This document shows, in pieces, positions 54,115 through 64,000 of a DNA stretch of 64,000 bases. This DNA is from Uranotaenia lowii (taxonomy: Eukaryota > Arthropoda > Insecta > Diptera > Culicidae), in assembly GCF_029784155.1 (NCBI RefSeq), contig NC_073691.1:66408839-66472838 (forward strand), given 5' to 3'. Made by a program: the position numbers and the translations under genes. Under the pieces are notes generated by a model. That model was not told the DNA's origin. It did no database searches and saw nothing but the letters and a program-made list of their open reading frames with translations. Every line of letters begins with the position of its first letter. The stretch's first letter is position 1.

Positions 54115-54800
54115 ATCCCTTTCCATTTTTTATCTCCCTTAGGGAGGAGTCTCAACTTTAGGGATGAATCATCCAACAGGATGAAAATCCCAGAAAAAAA
54201 GGGAGGAGTCTCGAATAATCATTTCTTGTTTCCATATATTGGTTTCTTTCGCATGATTAGTTCTATAGATATGTCTCCTCTTCCTCAATGGAAGAATCAT
54301 AAAATATTTCTCCTATCCGGATAAGTATCAATGTACCAAAGTCGGTGCCTTTCAAATGCGATTAATTCTCGAGATCTTCTAAACAATTGAATGGTTCCCT
54401 CCTTCCCTCTTCATATCTTCTCATTAGGATCAAGGAGGGGTCTCAAACAATCATAGAGTCTTTTATCGTAACCAAATATCCTCCCATGCTAAATTTAGTT
54501 CCATTTGTTCGATTATTTCTAAAGTTACCAAAAAAATTGATAAGAGTTCACTTCCCCTTTCTATTTCCCCAAAGGAAGGTAGGGAGGGCTTTTTGTTCAC
54601 CCAAATATCCCCGCTTTCTAGATACCTTTTGCCCAATCAGTTATCGACTATTGCGAAACATTGCCCTGAAAGTGTTTAATACCCTCAAATTCCCTAGCAT
54701 GCCAAATTGCCAAATTTGAGAGGTCTTCCAGTTAACGGGAGGTGCTTCCAACCATAATAGGAACCATCCTGACCTCTGAAGCACCCGAACAAACCTTTTT
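54115..54800 (+). repeat. Degenerate tandem repeat, TCTCAAACAATCAT type
   Basis: Words such as GGAGGAGTCTCGAATAATCA, GAGGGGTCTCAAACAATCAT, 'TTAGTTCCATTTGTTCGATTA' variants and 'CCCTTCC' tracts recur through the block at irregular spacing of about 150-190 bp. The 110-codon frame at 54387-54719 reads through this repeat and is not a gene. Confidence 0.45.
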
Positions 54801-57800
54801 GTCTAAGTTATACCAAATTTTGCTATCATGCCTAGTAAGTAAAATCTAGTATCATATTGATCGAATAAAGGTGTTACAATGCCAAAATTTTGGTCCAAAT
54901 TTCCACATACGGATGCTTAATTCATGGCAAGTGCAGGTTTCACTTAAATGATGATCCAGACCCTGATAAGTTAACGACCTCCGTTTCAAAATAAATTTTG
55001 AGAGCACAATGATGCCACTTTTAAGTATGGAATAATCCCAGAATATGGCATCGTTAAGCTTTCAAAATTTCTTGAACAAGGCTAGCTTAACGAGGTTTTA
55101 AAATTTATTCAGTGAAACCAAAATTTAGCAGAAGGTAAATGGTTTCCTAAATAGCCTATCGGATTAAACGCGCCGATTTACGATTGTTTGAAGAAATGGC
55201 TGACTGGACAGCATATCTAATCAATGCATTTTGAGGTTGATACGCTTTGAACATAAGGCAAGAAAGATTTTTATGAATTAACCAACTCATTTTTTTTTTT
55301 AAATTCATACCTTAAAAGATACCTTTTGATGTAATATTATGACTTTTAAAAATGATACTTAAAGGAGCTCAAAACAAATACTTGGTTTTTGGCTCTTATT
55401 CAAATGAACTGAAAAGTTAAATCAAATTAAAGCATTTTTGAAGGTTTAGTAATGATTAGACAGTGGAATAAGAGAGCATTTTTATATGTCCCTATCATGT
55501 TGGTAAAATGCCACTATCTTAAAATAACAGGTTAAAAAGAATAAATATATGATTTTTAGCAATTAAACTTCGAATCTAAGCTCTAATTAACAAATTTAGA
55601 GAGAATGGAAGATTTCAAAATAGTTTTGATAAAGTTTTTCTTAAAATGAACTGCCTCCATAATATGGCAACCCCAACAGACATAGTTTTTTATAAAACAT
55701 TAGCTTTGTCGTGTAAAAGTTACAAGTTTCTAGCATTTTCAGTAAAATTATTCGTGAATATTGCCAGAAAAACAGAAATTTTGCCCAAAACAAAAATAGT
55801 CGCATTTAACCCGCAGGTTTTGAGGTTCGGTATTTTATACAACAGTTATAATAAAATCGTTTTCTCGAAAACTAAAGGAGATTTCAACAAAAAATTACTT
55901 ATATAGCTAACTTCTGCCCAATTGTGCTACTCGCATAAATAAAATGGGAGCCAAATCTTGAATGGATTTGATTCTTACAGAAAATAAAAAAAAATCGAAC
56001 AGTAGATGCACCAATTTAAACATTTTTCAATGCCTCAAAACACTCTGACTCAACAAGGTTACCGGAAAAAAATCATAAAAATGATAATGTTGGAAAAAAC
56101 AAACAAATTTTAAAAATCTGTGAATATTTCCAAAATGTTGTGTTCTGCGACATAAAATATGTGATGAAATTTTGCTCTAGATTCTGTGCAATTAAGGATT
56201 TTTTGTGATTTCGGCAACCTTGTAACGCAGTATGACGGATTGGCTTAACGATATCAGCTACAAACTTCATGTTGGTTTTCTTTCCTTTACCAACACTGTT
56301 GTTGTAAAAATATTTTTCGGACAATCGCCATTCTTTTAAATAAATATGTTTATAGTTTAGTTAAAATGCAACAAAATGCAAATCAAAATGAGACGTTTGT
56401 TAACATTGAAATTGCATCTATTCATTTTTTTTTTTCAACATTTTTGCTAGTAGAATTTTTTATAGTATGTTTAGGGGTAATGTATGCAATGCTATGTATT
56501 CAATTGAAAAAATGCTAAAGTTGGTGCGAACAAAACCAAACATTATTGCAATATTCGTTTCCATGCGTTGTAGCATTAGTGACATCAAAAATTATGTTGC
56601 ATGGTCTGATTTTGCCACGTGGTCCGATTATGTTGCGTAGTTGAATTATGTTATATGGTTATATTATGGTATATGGTTGGATTATGTCACATAATCAGAT
56701 ATTTTCGTTTTGTCACGTTCACATGTGAAAATTTTCGATCCAAGACCATAGGTTGATCTTTATCAATAGAACCTAACTTTATTTCATATTCAATCAGTAC
56801 TTTGTGGTAATTTCACGTTTACATTGCGTTCGTAGCTAAACTACAACCTCTATTTTTTTTTCTGAGGTTAACCTTTTTTTTCGAAATTTGTCAACAATTA
56901 GTCCATAAAATTTGATTTATTTATCAGAAAAATGCCTGTATAACAACTTGATATTCTAGGCTACAGTATTAAAATACTAGATATTTTTTCGTTTTAATCG
57001 TTGAGGAAAGATATGGACTTGAATGACTCTTAAATTTTTTTAGAACAAGTTTTCTAAAATGTTACCTATGGGTTCAAATGATCCCTCGAGTTAAAAAAAA
57101 ACATGTTTTTTTTTACTAAATGAATCGTGATCACAGTTTGGCATATTATAACTTATTTATCCAATAACTATTGTTGAGTTAATGATTGCCTGGTTGAAAA
57201 GACTTAAAAGATCGATTTTGTCAAAAAATATATATGAAATTTTCCCTGAAAGTATGCTACAAAAATAGGATTGTTTGTTTGTTTGTTTATTCGTTTGTTA
57301 TCGAACTTAGGAATAATAAGTAAGTTGGCCGAACAATTTTCAATCTACCTATCATCTTTCGACTCGCTTGATTTTTGACATATTTGAAACGTCCCTGAAT
57401 GCAGGATAAAATATCCTTGAGAAAAAGATCAAATATCCAATAACTAGAAAAAAAATCACAATTTTTAACGCTCTGAGAAAATGGGATCAAGTATCCCCAT
57501 TCTTCACAAAAGCTTCAGTTTTACTTGAAGGGATGATCAATTTGCGAATTTTTTCTATTAAAAAAAAATGACCGTTTCCAAAAGTAAGCCTGGAAAATTG
57601 ACCTATACCAAACGGTGAAATTTGAAAAATTAAAAGAAAAAAAAGGAATTTCACTGTTTCCAAAAGAAATTGCATGGTGGTAAAATTTCATTTGGTTTCG
57701 TAGCTGAAAACTATAAAAAAATATTGTTATTTTTTTCTCCTAAATTTTTGCATCATTATAGTTCATCTCTCGGTGATAAATGTTTATGAAGTAAATGCAA

Positions 57801-58130
57801 ATTTTTCATGGTTTAACGATCAGCTTTGAATGCTGAACAAAAATACGCGTAGGAAGGTGTTTAATGGGCCATAGAGATGAAAAACAAACCCAGCAAATAT
57901 AGACAATTTCGTCAATAAATACATTTTTCTTTTTCTAAAAAAAAACAAAATTGCTCTTCATTTCAAAACATGGTCTAAATTCGTACAAGATCTTTAACCC
58001 TAATCCACTTTTGAGTGTCAGTATGACACTATTGGAAGTTTGGTGGCTTGTAACTTTATTCGGGTGCATCCAAATAAATTTAATTCTTCGGGGACCCTCA
58101 ATGAATCTTGAATTTTGCACCATTACATTT
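54800..58130. other. No gene recognised apart from small repeats
   Basis: The stretch is AT-rich. It contains a dispersed repeat shared with 1795-1890 (near 55540-55625), the 18-bp tandem repeat listed separately, and a short family C copy near 57560-57720. The 86-codon frame at 55646 and the 83-codon frame at 56073 have no domain. Confidence 0.4.
56591..56698 (+). repeat. 18-bp tandem repeat, six units
   Basis: Six units of exactly 18 bp, the first ATTATGTTGCATGGTCTG, follow without gaps, each with 3-7 differences from the consensus. In one frame they translate to a six-residue repeat of the type Asp/Asn-Tyr-Val-x-Trp-Ser/Leu, broken by a TAG in the third unit. Confidence 0.8.
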
Positions 58131-58134
58131 TTAT

Positions 58135-58818
58135 GGACGCACCCTGAAGCCCAGTAAATAAACTCCATAACCAAACCTTGAACGTCAATTTGACAATCCT
58201 CGTTTAAAACCGCTAATTTTCTCTCTTGTTTCTCATCCAATTTTTATAAAATTTTTAGTTCTAGAAACCTCTTAATGTAACTCAGTTATTTAGCAACAAC
58301 GCTTCAGTTTTCCGTTATGCGAAGACCAAAAAATCTGAAAAACAAGCTTTGGAAAAAAAGACTGAAGCTTCGAAACGATTTAAAAAAAATCACTTAGAGT
58401 TTAAGAAACCTGCCGTTAGGAGCTTTACGTTGCGCATAAGGATTAACTTAAAAAAAAAATGTAAAAAAGTGATGTACAACTGTACTTTTTAACCATTGAA
58501 CCGTCAACATTGCTTAAGTTACACCAGATAAGTTATGAGAAGAGGATTTAAAAGTTGTCAGAAGTCAAAATTCGAAACACAGAATTTTTGAAGAATATTT
58601 AAAGGCAGTTGGTTTAAGAACTTTTTGTCAATTGACAATTTCTCAGATATTGAATTATTTTGATGAATATTGTCTGAGAAACATATCTGAGTTACATTAA
58701 GAGGTTTCTAAAACTACTAATTTTGAAAAAAATTATTTGGGAAACAAGATATTTTGGTTTTTGTCAGGAGTGTGAAATTGACACTCCAAGGACTGTAACG
58801 AGTAAAAATTTCAGGGAC
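58135..58818 (+). mobile_element. Repeat family A, copy 2, uninterrupted
   Basis: The ends are long inverted repeats: the left end (CCCTGAAGCCCAG...GTCAATTTGACAATCC) and the right end, inverted (CGTCCCTGAAAT...GAGTGTCAATTTCACACTCC), agree over about 130 bp. TCTAGAAACCTCTTAATGTA (58260) and its inverse (58690) lie inside the ends. No gene is encoded. It aligns with the flanks of ITmD37E at 18.8-20.6 kb. Confidence 0.7.
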
Positions 58819-59124
58819 GCATGAAAGTTCTAATTTGAATGAATGTGCCAAATTTGGCGCAGACAGTAAAGCAAGCCGTTTGAAAGCTTCTCCTTTACAT
58901 CAGGTATCAGAAAGGTAGATGCTTATAACCGGCGCGTTGATCAAATAAACGGGAAAGCTAACGAAATTGTTATAAAAGAAAATCCATAAACCGACCTATA
59001 AAACGCAAAGGTGTGAGTTTTGAAGAAAAAAAACATTAATTAAAAGACAACTTTCATTTGATTTAATCTTTATTTCTAGAGTCATGAAAGGATTGCTTCA
59101 TTCATTACATGTTTAAAATCCCTA

Positions 59125-60454
59125 AAGCTTAGTTCTTTTAGAAATGGGACACTTTCTTTCGCTAATAACTCGTTAACTAGTAATTGGACATTCAAAATTT
59201 TGACAGCATTTTGTTGCCTGTAAAAAGTACTACCGTACCTATTTTTTTCAAAATTTAAAGTTTTCGCGTTTTTGAGATATTAACCATGCATGAGAAAGAG
59301 AAAAAAATATTTTGCACATTTTCCCTCAAAATCCTACATAATCAAATTGATAGCTGACAAAACCGTTGATTATTCAAAGAATAACTGTGTAAGAGTGGTG
59401 GATAAGTATGCAAACACTGTCAAAAATGTCTCCAAAGTTTAAATCATGCATTGGAGTGAAGCACATGATCGGCAACTACGGTTAAGGATCATCAAGGAAG
59501 TCATGTCTCATACCAGAATTTTTATTTTTGAGCAAGCGAAAAACTAAGTGTAGATCGCTGAAATGTCCAACAATTTTTTCTCCGATTAGCTGAAAGTGTT
59601 GTCTAGTAATGAGTGCTTCAAAACTTACCTTGAACAACCATATTTTGATAGTTTCAGAGCTCGTAAGATGTATAGCCAGTACCGAGGCTATGGGACAGAT
59701 GATTTCTGATGAACAACAAATCTTATGAAATACCCTATTTTAAATAAACTCCAGCGTTTGAATCCTATACCATGTCTGTTCGTGGCAAGGTCCCGGTAAT
59801 ATTAAAGTATATATTTCCACGTTATTTTTTTTATAAAATATAATGATTTGCCAAAATTCTGCTCCTGTGGAAAAAAACAACAATTTTCAAAACGAAAAAT
59901 TTGATTTTTGCTGTTTTTGAAAGCCAAAAAAGAGTATTCTTGTATGTACCTTCGCAACCTATGATCTATACTAAACAATTATACTTTAATTATACTCTCA
60001 TGATGGTTTTACTTCGTTATTGTCAGATTTTGTCAGCAGAAATTCCATTAAAAACGCTCGAAAAGTGGCTCAAGAATAATCAAATTTGCTAATTTCGAAT
60101 CAGCTGTTTCTACTTAATTGCTCTCAGTTTCTTTTAAAAGAGAAGTATTGGACCTTAAAGTAGCAGAAATTGAAGGAAAAGGATATAGCCACCTAAAATA
60201 CAGATTAGACGAAGTATAAGTTTGAAAAACTGATCAATATCATGTCTGAAAAAAGTGTGCGCCGGCCGATGGGTGGTACCAAGAATAAAGTAGAATTTCT
60301 TCTTACAAAAAAACGATAAATATTATTTTTCAAATTTTTTCATGAATTATCATAAGATTACCTTTATTTCCTTCATAGAAAGTATTTAGATCAAACGAAA
60401 GGTTTCTTAGATACACGCATTCCTAACTGTCCCATTTCTAAAAGAACTAAGCTT
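59125..60454 (+). mobile_element. Repeat family D, copy 2: 1.33-kb TA-flanked element
   Basis: Ends AAGCTTAGTTCTTTTAGAAA and, inverted, the same 20 bases at 60435-60454 are perfect inverted repeats that go on into TGGGACA. TA stands on both sides (59123-59124, 60455-60456). The interior holds no transposase that I can read, although its length equals that of a Tc1/mariner element; it may be a fully decayed copy. The inverted relative at 44640-46030 carries a SINE. Confidence 0.75.
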
Positions 60455-60459
60455 TATTC

Positions 60460-61850
60460 ATTTATTTTTTTAGAAATGATGATGGAAATTGAACATAATC
60501 TCTGTTTTTTTTTCTTTGAATCATTTCCCAGAACTTTCATCGTTAACTAGAGACAATTTTTTTTTTGTTTTGAACAGGAAATATTTAAACTCCATTAATT
60601 TTATATCAATTTAAATGTTTAGTGTCGATGACATCCATAAATTGTGGAAGATCCGGCTGAATTTTTCTTGATCGACATTATCTTTGTATTAATATGCGAT
60701 CATGATCTTTGCGGTTTTTATCCTCTGATTTTAAAACTACCCAGTAGTTGCAGAAGAAAAGCTAAATCAGTATAATTTTGCGAAATTTGGTGATTCTAGA
60801 ATTTGAAATGGGCTATAGACCACAGTTTGTATGGGCATAAGTAATGAAAAATTGACTTTATTTGTTAAAAAAATCGAGTAGACTAATCAATGCAATGTAT
60901 TGAAAATTCAATTTGAAATCTTTTTATTTCTCTTTCACAGGATTTAAATTATTTGTTAACTCATCCCGAATGTATTGATTTTTTTTATTAAAGCTGCATC
61001 ATGTATCAGAAGATTCACAAAACAAATTTGATAAAAACCGTGATTATTCAAAAGGCTTATGAAAAAGTTTTGACAATATCAACATGCAATCTACCAAAAT
61101 TCAAATCAGAAAAATGAAAATTTCCATAAAAAACGACCGGATTATCCTACTTCAATTTGTTTTGCTCCCATTCGAAAAAGATTCATAACCAAACCACTTG
61201 GCGAAAATGTTTTTCAGTGATTGAAGGAACGAGTTTCACATTCCATCCTAGCTAGGACCAGTTCGTTTTCGTGGTTAGATTTGCAATTTTAATAAATGGT
61301 TCCAATTTCCTTCAACGAACGTCACAGACAATCTGTGAGGTGGCTGCCTTCTGTCAGTCTTTGATGGCAGCCACCCGATGCATCCGACAAGGACAGTCAA
61401 AGGCGCTGCTGCAGCTTGGAATTGTCACTTTCGATGTGTCTATGAAAAACCCATCAGCTTTGAACGTCTATCGGAATACTAATCCCGAAAAGTGTGAGAT
61501 AGGTTTTTGAGCTTTGAAGTTTTCGGAGCCAAAGAGTAAGAATGAAAAAGATGATTGATGGAAACGAAATCATTCTTGTTGTTTTGATAATCCTTGGTCT
61601 TTACTACCTAAATACTTAATTCTACTGTTTTTACGACATTTTACCATCCTTGTGTCATTCGTGTCTGGATTAATTCTACTGTGATTAAAAAAGCTTGTTA
61701 AAGGAATTCCAAAAACGTAGTTTAATTGTTTTTTTTTTAAATCGTTTTTGCATAAAATTAAAGTTTTTTTCGTTACTAATTAGTTCTTTAGTAACCGTTA
61801 AAGTTTTTTTTTAAATTCACTTAATAACTAGTTCACAGAATAGAAAAACC
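60460..61850. other. No gene recognised
   Basis: AT-rich DNA. The 79-codon frame at 61271-61510 contains several Cys and a mixed composition but no motif I know. Confidence 0.4.
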
Positions 61851-62335
61851 AGGTTCCCCACTTGGGCCAGTTGAACTCACAGAGTAAACCCATCCCCTCA
61901 ATCCGTACGACGGGAGCCATGGGGCGTCTCTTTTGTAGGACTGGGCCACGCCACCCGGAAAAGTGGGCGTCGATAAGCAAAACCCAAACCAACGAAACCC
62001 ACCATCCATCCAGTCCCAACCAAGCGAAGCGAAGGCAAGAGAATGGAAATGGAGAAACCGAATCGGTACCAACCTCCTCCTCGTCGTCGATTCGGGTCCG
62101 ACAACCGACCTGCCGCCCAACTGTGAAACAACCTCGACAACGACGACGATGATTGTGATGATGACGACGGCGACGACGACGATGATGACGAGTACCGGAA
62201 ATCGGGCAACCGGGGTGCGTATGCCGGCAATAAAAGAAGAAAAAAATAACCGAGAGAAAAGGAAAATTGCTCCGATTGTCCTCCTTCCTTCGCTCGGAGA
62301 CAAAAGTGAGAAGACGAGTGAACAGTCTTATGCGT
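61850..62335. other. GC-rich island with GAC/GAT trinucleotide repeat
   Basis: In the middle of AT-rich DNA this 480-bp block is clearly richer in G and C. A GAC/GAT repeat lies at 62135-62195; in one frame it would encode a run of Asp. Frames are open on both strands (61963-62379 on +, 62303-61833 and 62230-61898 on -). They contradict each other, so none can be called a gene. An exon, a promoter or 5' untranslated part of a host gene is possible. Confidence 0.4.
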
Positions 62336-62459
62336 TTTGTGTTGTTGGAGGTTATGGATTTATGAATCGCTTATTGTAAGCTATTGGAATTTAATTTATC
62401 AAAGAAGCATTAATGACTTAGATAAAAGATTAACAAAATGTGTTGTGAATCAAAAATGA

Positions 62460-63130
62460 AAATGCTGTCAATCACTGAAAATCGCTTGAAATTATAATGA
62501 GATTTTCGACCATTTTCAGCATTTTAAAGACAAGCGGAAGTCACCCAATATCCATATTATGGGGATTTTATGTGATTTTTAGTCGTTTACAGCATTTTAG
62601 AGTTTATCGAGAGTCGCCTTCTTGGAATCCATGATGGCGTCAGAAAAAGAATTTCGATTTCTTTAAATTTATCCCTTTCACCCAATACTAATATTGTGGG
62701 GATTTCATGCGAGTGATTCAGTGATTAACAGCATTTTAAAGTTAAGCGAAAGCAGCCGTCTATGATTTCAAGATGGCGCCAGAAAACGAAATTTGGTTTC
62801 TTCTTGTTTAGCCATTTCACCCAATAGCAATATTGTGGAGCTTTCATTGCAAAATAGCGTCAGATTGCAAAATCCGAATGTTTCTAGTTTATCCATTTCA
62901 CCTCATACTCATTTTTTCAGTGTTTCATACTAATTTCAGTAATTTAAATCATTTTGAAGTTAAGCGAAAGCTAACATCTTGAATTTCAAGATGGCATCAG
63001 ATAGCGAAATTTCACATCTACTCGTTTAACCGTTTCACCCAATACCTACCCATATTTTGGGAGTTTCATGCGATTTCGAATCATTTACTGCGATTTGAGG
63101 TTCAGTGGAAGCCGCCATCTTGGATGACGG
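62460..63130 (+). repeat. Degenerate tandem array, about 139 bp per unit (family E)
   Basis: AAGATGGCGCCAGAAAACGA-like anchors lie near 62634, 62773 and 62992, and a shorter unit begins near 62852. CAGCATTTTA recurs at 62590 and 62729, giving a step of 139 bp. Each unit includes TTTCACCCAATAC, ATTGTGGGG and GCCATCTTGGA-like words. About four to five units are present, one shortened. Single copies are at 46180 and 48170. Confidence 0.7.
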
Positions 63131-63740
63131 ACACACGGACACAACCAATCCCTTTTTTATTTCAATTAAAAAGTCTGTCCACATTAACTGTTCAAATGAT
63201 TAACAACTCTGAAATGAGAAACTTATCCTACGCGTGTTATTAGTTGGCTTGCGGAGAAACGCCAAATTTTAGCTTTTTACATGGTTCTCGTATAGGCCCG
63301 TACGAAAGACCCGCCTAGAGAGGATGAGGGTGGCTTCCCAAGCAACCAAAAGTCCCATAAAACAGGTACAAAAACGCATACTCAGCCCCATCATTGATAT
63401 GAAGTACGTTCTATGCAGCTCAAAATTTAAGTTCTTATTGATACTTTCAAGTTCCAAAACAAGTATTAGTGATCTTCTATCCAGCTTTCAGCGGCCTCTT
63501 AATTCAGCTTCAAAAAAATCGCAAAATGAGCAAAAAAATCTCTATCCACCTCAACTGAACCGTTGGGTTCGGTTCATATCACCTTCTGTTGATTATTTAC
63601 TGTGTTCTGTACTAGTGCCACCATGATGCCACGCTGCGGATTTCAAACTCGACGAATTGCTCAATTGCTTCTTTTCTACATTTCCTTCATATATCACATC
63701 AGAATGGTCACTCAAGTACAAAATTACTTATTGAAAAAAA
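63130..63740. other. No gene recognised
   Basis: Mixed sequence with a 100-codon frame at 63324-63626 that has no domain. Confidence 0.35.
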
Positions 63741-63744
63741 AACT

Positions 63745-63820
63745 TGCCCGGCTTGGGGATCGAACCCCGACCTTCGTGGTGAGAATCGAACACGCTACCA
63801 CGGGACCACGCCTAGATGTT
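63745..63820 (-). mobile_element. tRNA-like SINE core, minus strand
   Basis: On the minus strand TGGTCCCGTGGTAGCG (near 63809-63794) is A-box-like and GGGGTTCGATCCCC (63768-63755) is a perfect T arm with B-box. A second B-like GTTCGATTCTC lies between them. A T run follows (63741-63733). The acceptor stem does not pair, so this is a SINE rather than a tRNA gene. Confidence 0.6.
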
Positions 63821-64000
63821 GTTCTAACTGAAACTAAAACTCGAAGAGGTGATTTGATTTTGAAAGCACATCAATGCACTTTTTGTGACATCAAATCCCG
63901 TATTGAGCACTTTTGTGCCCTTTAAGTGACTTAAGTCCCGTATAACGTACGTATAGATAATTTTTGCAACTTTCAAGTTCGTTAATGAGTACATAAAGTT

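Noticed and set aside
54387..54719. 110-codon ORF
   Set aside because: Reads through a degenerate tandem repeat with pyrimidine-rich tracts.
61833..62379. Ser-rich or Thr/Met-rich proteins on both strands
   Set aside because: Frames on opposite strands overlap completely over a trinucleotide repeat; neither has a recognisable domain.
63755..63812. Functional tRNA gene on the minus strand
   Set aside because: Acceptor stem does not pair and a second B-box-like word interrupts the fold; SINE is more likely.

Overview
This 64 kb window looks like gene-poor, AT-rich intergenic or deep intronic DNA from a mosquito, most likely a culicine. The evidence is the repeat content. There is a Tc1/mariner transposase with DD37E spacing (the ITmD37E group known from mosquitoes), R1-clade and CR1-clade non-LTR retrotransposons, tRNA-derived SINEs, hAT and Tc1-like MITEs, and many foldback repeats. 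I found no convincing host protein-coding gene, no rRNA and no functional tRNA gene. Every long reading frame I could identify is mobile-element derived, and all of these are broken.

Layout. 1-9.6 kb: unassigned AT-rich DNA, a tRNA-like SINE head followed by a 312-bp MITE, and a degenerate 21-bp repeat with dyad symmetry. 9.65-14.75 kb: bounded by a shared inverted terminal motif; it holds two arrays of a 139-bp satellite in opposite orientation around a 530-bp spacer, and ends in a 325-bp palindrome with tRNA-like arms. 14.8-24.3 kb: an unrecognised 169-codon ORF, an ITmD37E transposon inserted in an older repeat, a fresh SINE with an 11-bp target duplication, a TA-flanked 864-bp element, and a lone helix-turn-helix fragment. 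25.9-28.8 kb: a 780-bp foldback, then an R1-clade retrotransposon whose 5' end is inverted. 31.5-35.9 kb: two CR1-clade retrotransposons in the same orientation. 39.3-42.5 kb: GC-rich repeats, a deletion derivative of ITmD37E, and a third kind of non-LTR reverse transcriptase. 43.3-51.5 kb: nested repeats, including a hAT MITE with an 8-bp target duplication, a second SINE copy, an 820-bp near-perfect palindrome, and a foldback carrying hammerhead-ribozyme-like cores. 53.8-64 kb: further repeat copies, an 18-bp tandem repeat, a GC-rich island, and a degenerate tandem array of about 139 bp.

The most striking feature is the inverted pair of 139-bp satellite arrays. Its unit size and setting match what is known of the culicine satellite that makes the tapiR piRNAs, but identity of sequence is not shown here. 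A second strength is that the window contains its own controls: three insertions (ITmD37E, hAT MITE, SINE) each interrupt a repeat that has a related uninterrupted copy elsewhere in the window. These fix insertion boundaries and relative ages. Coordinates of repeat edges come from reading by eye and may be off by several bases.
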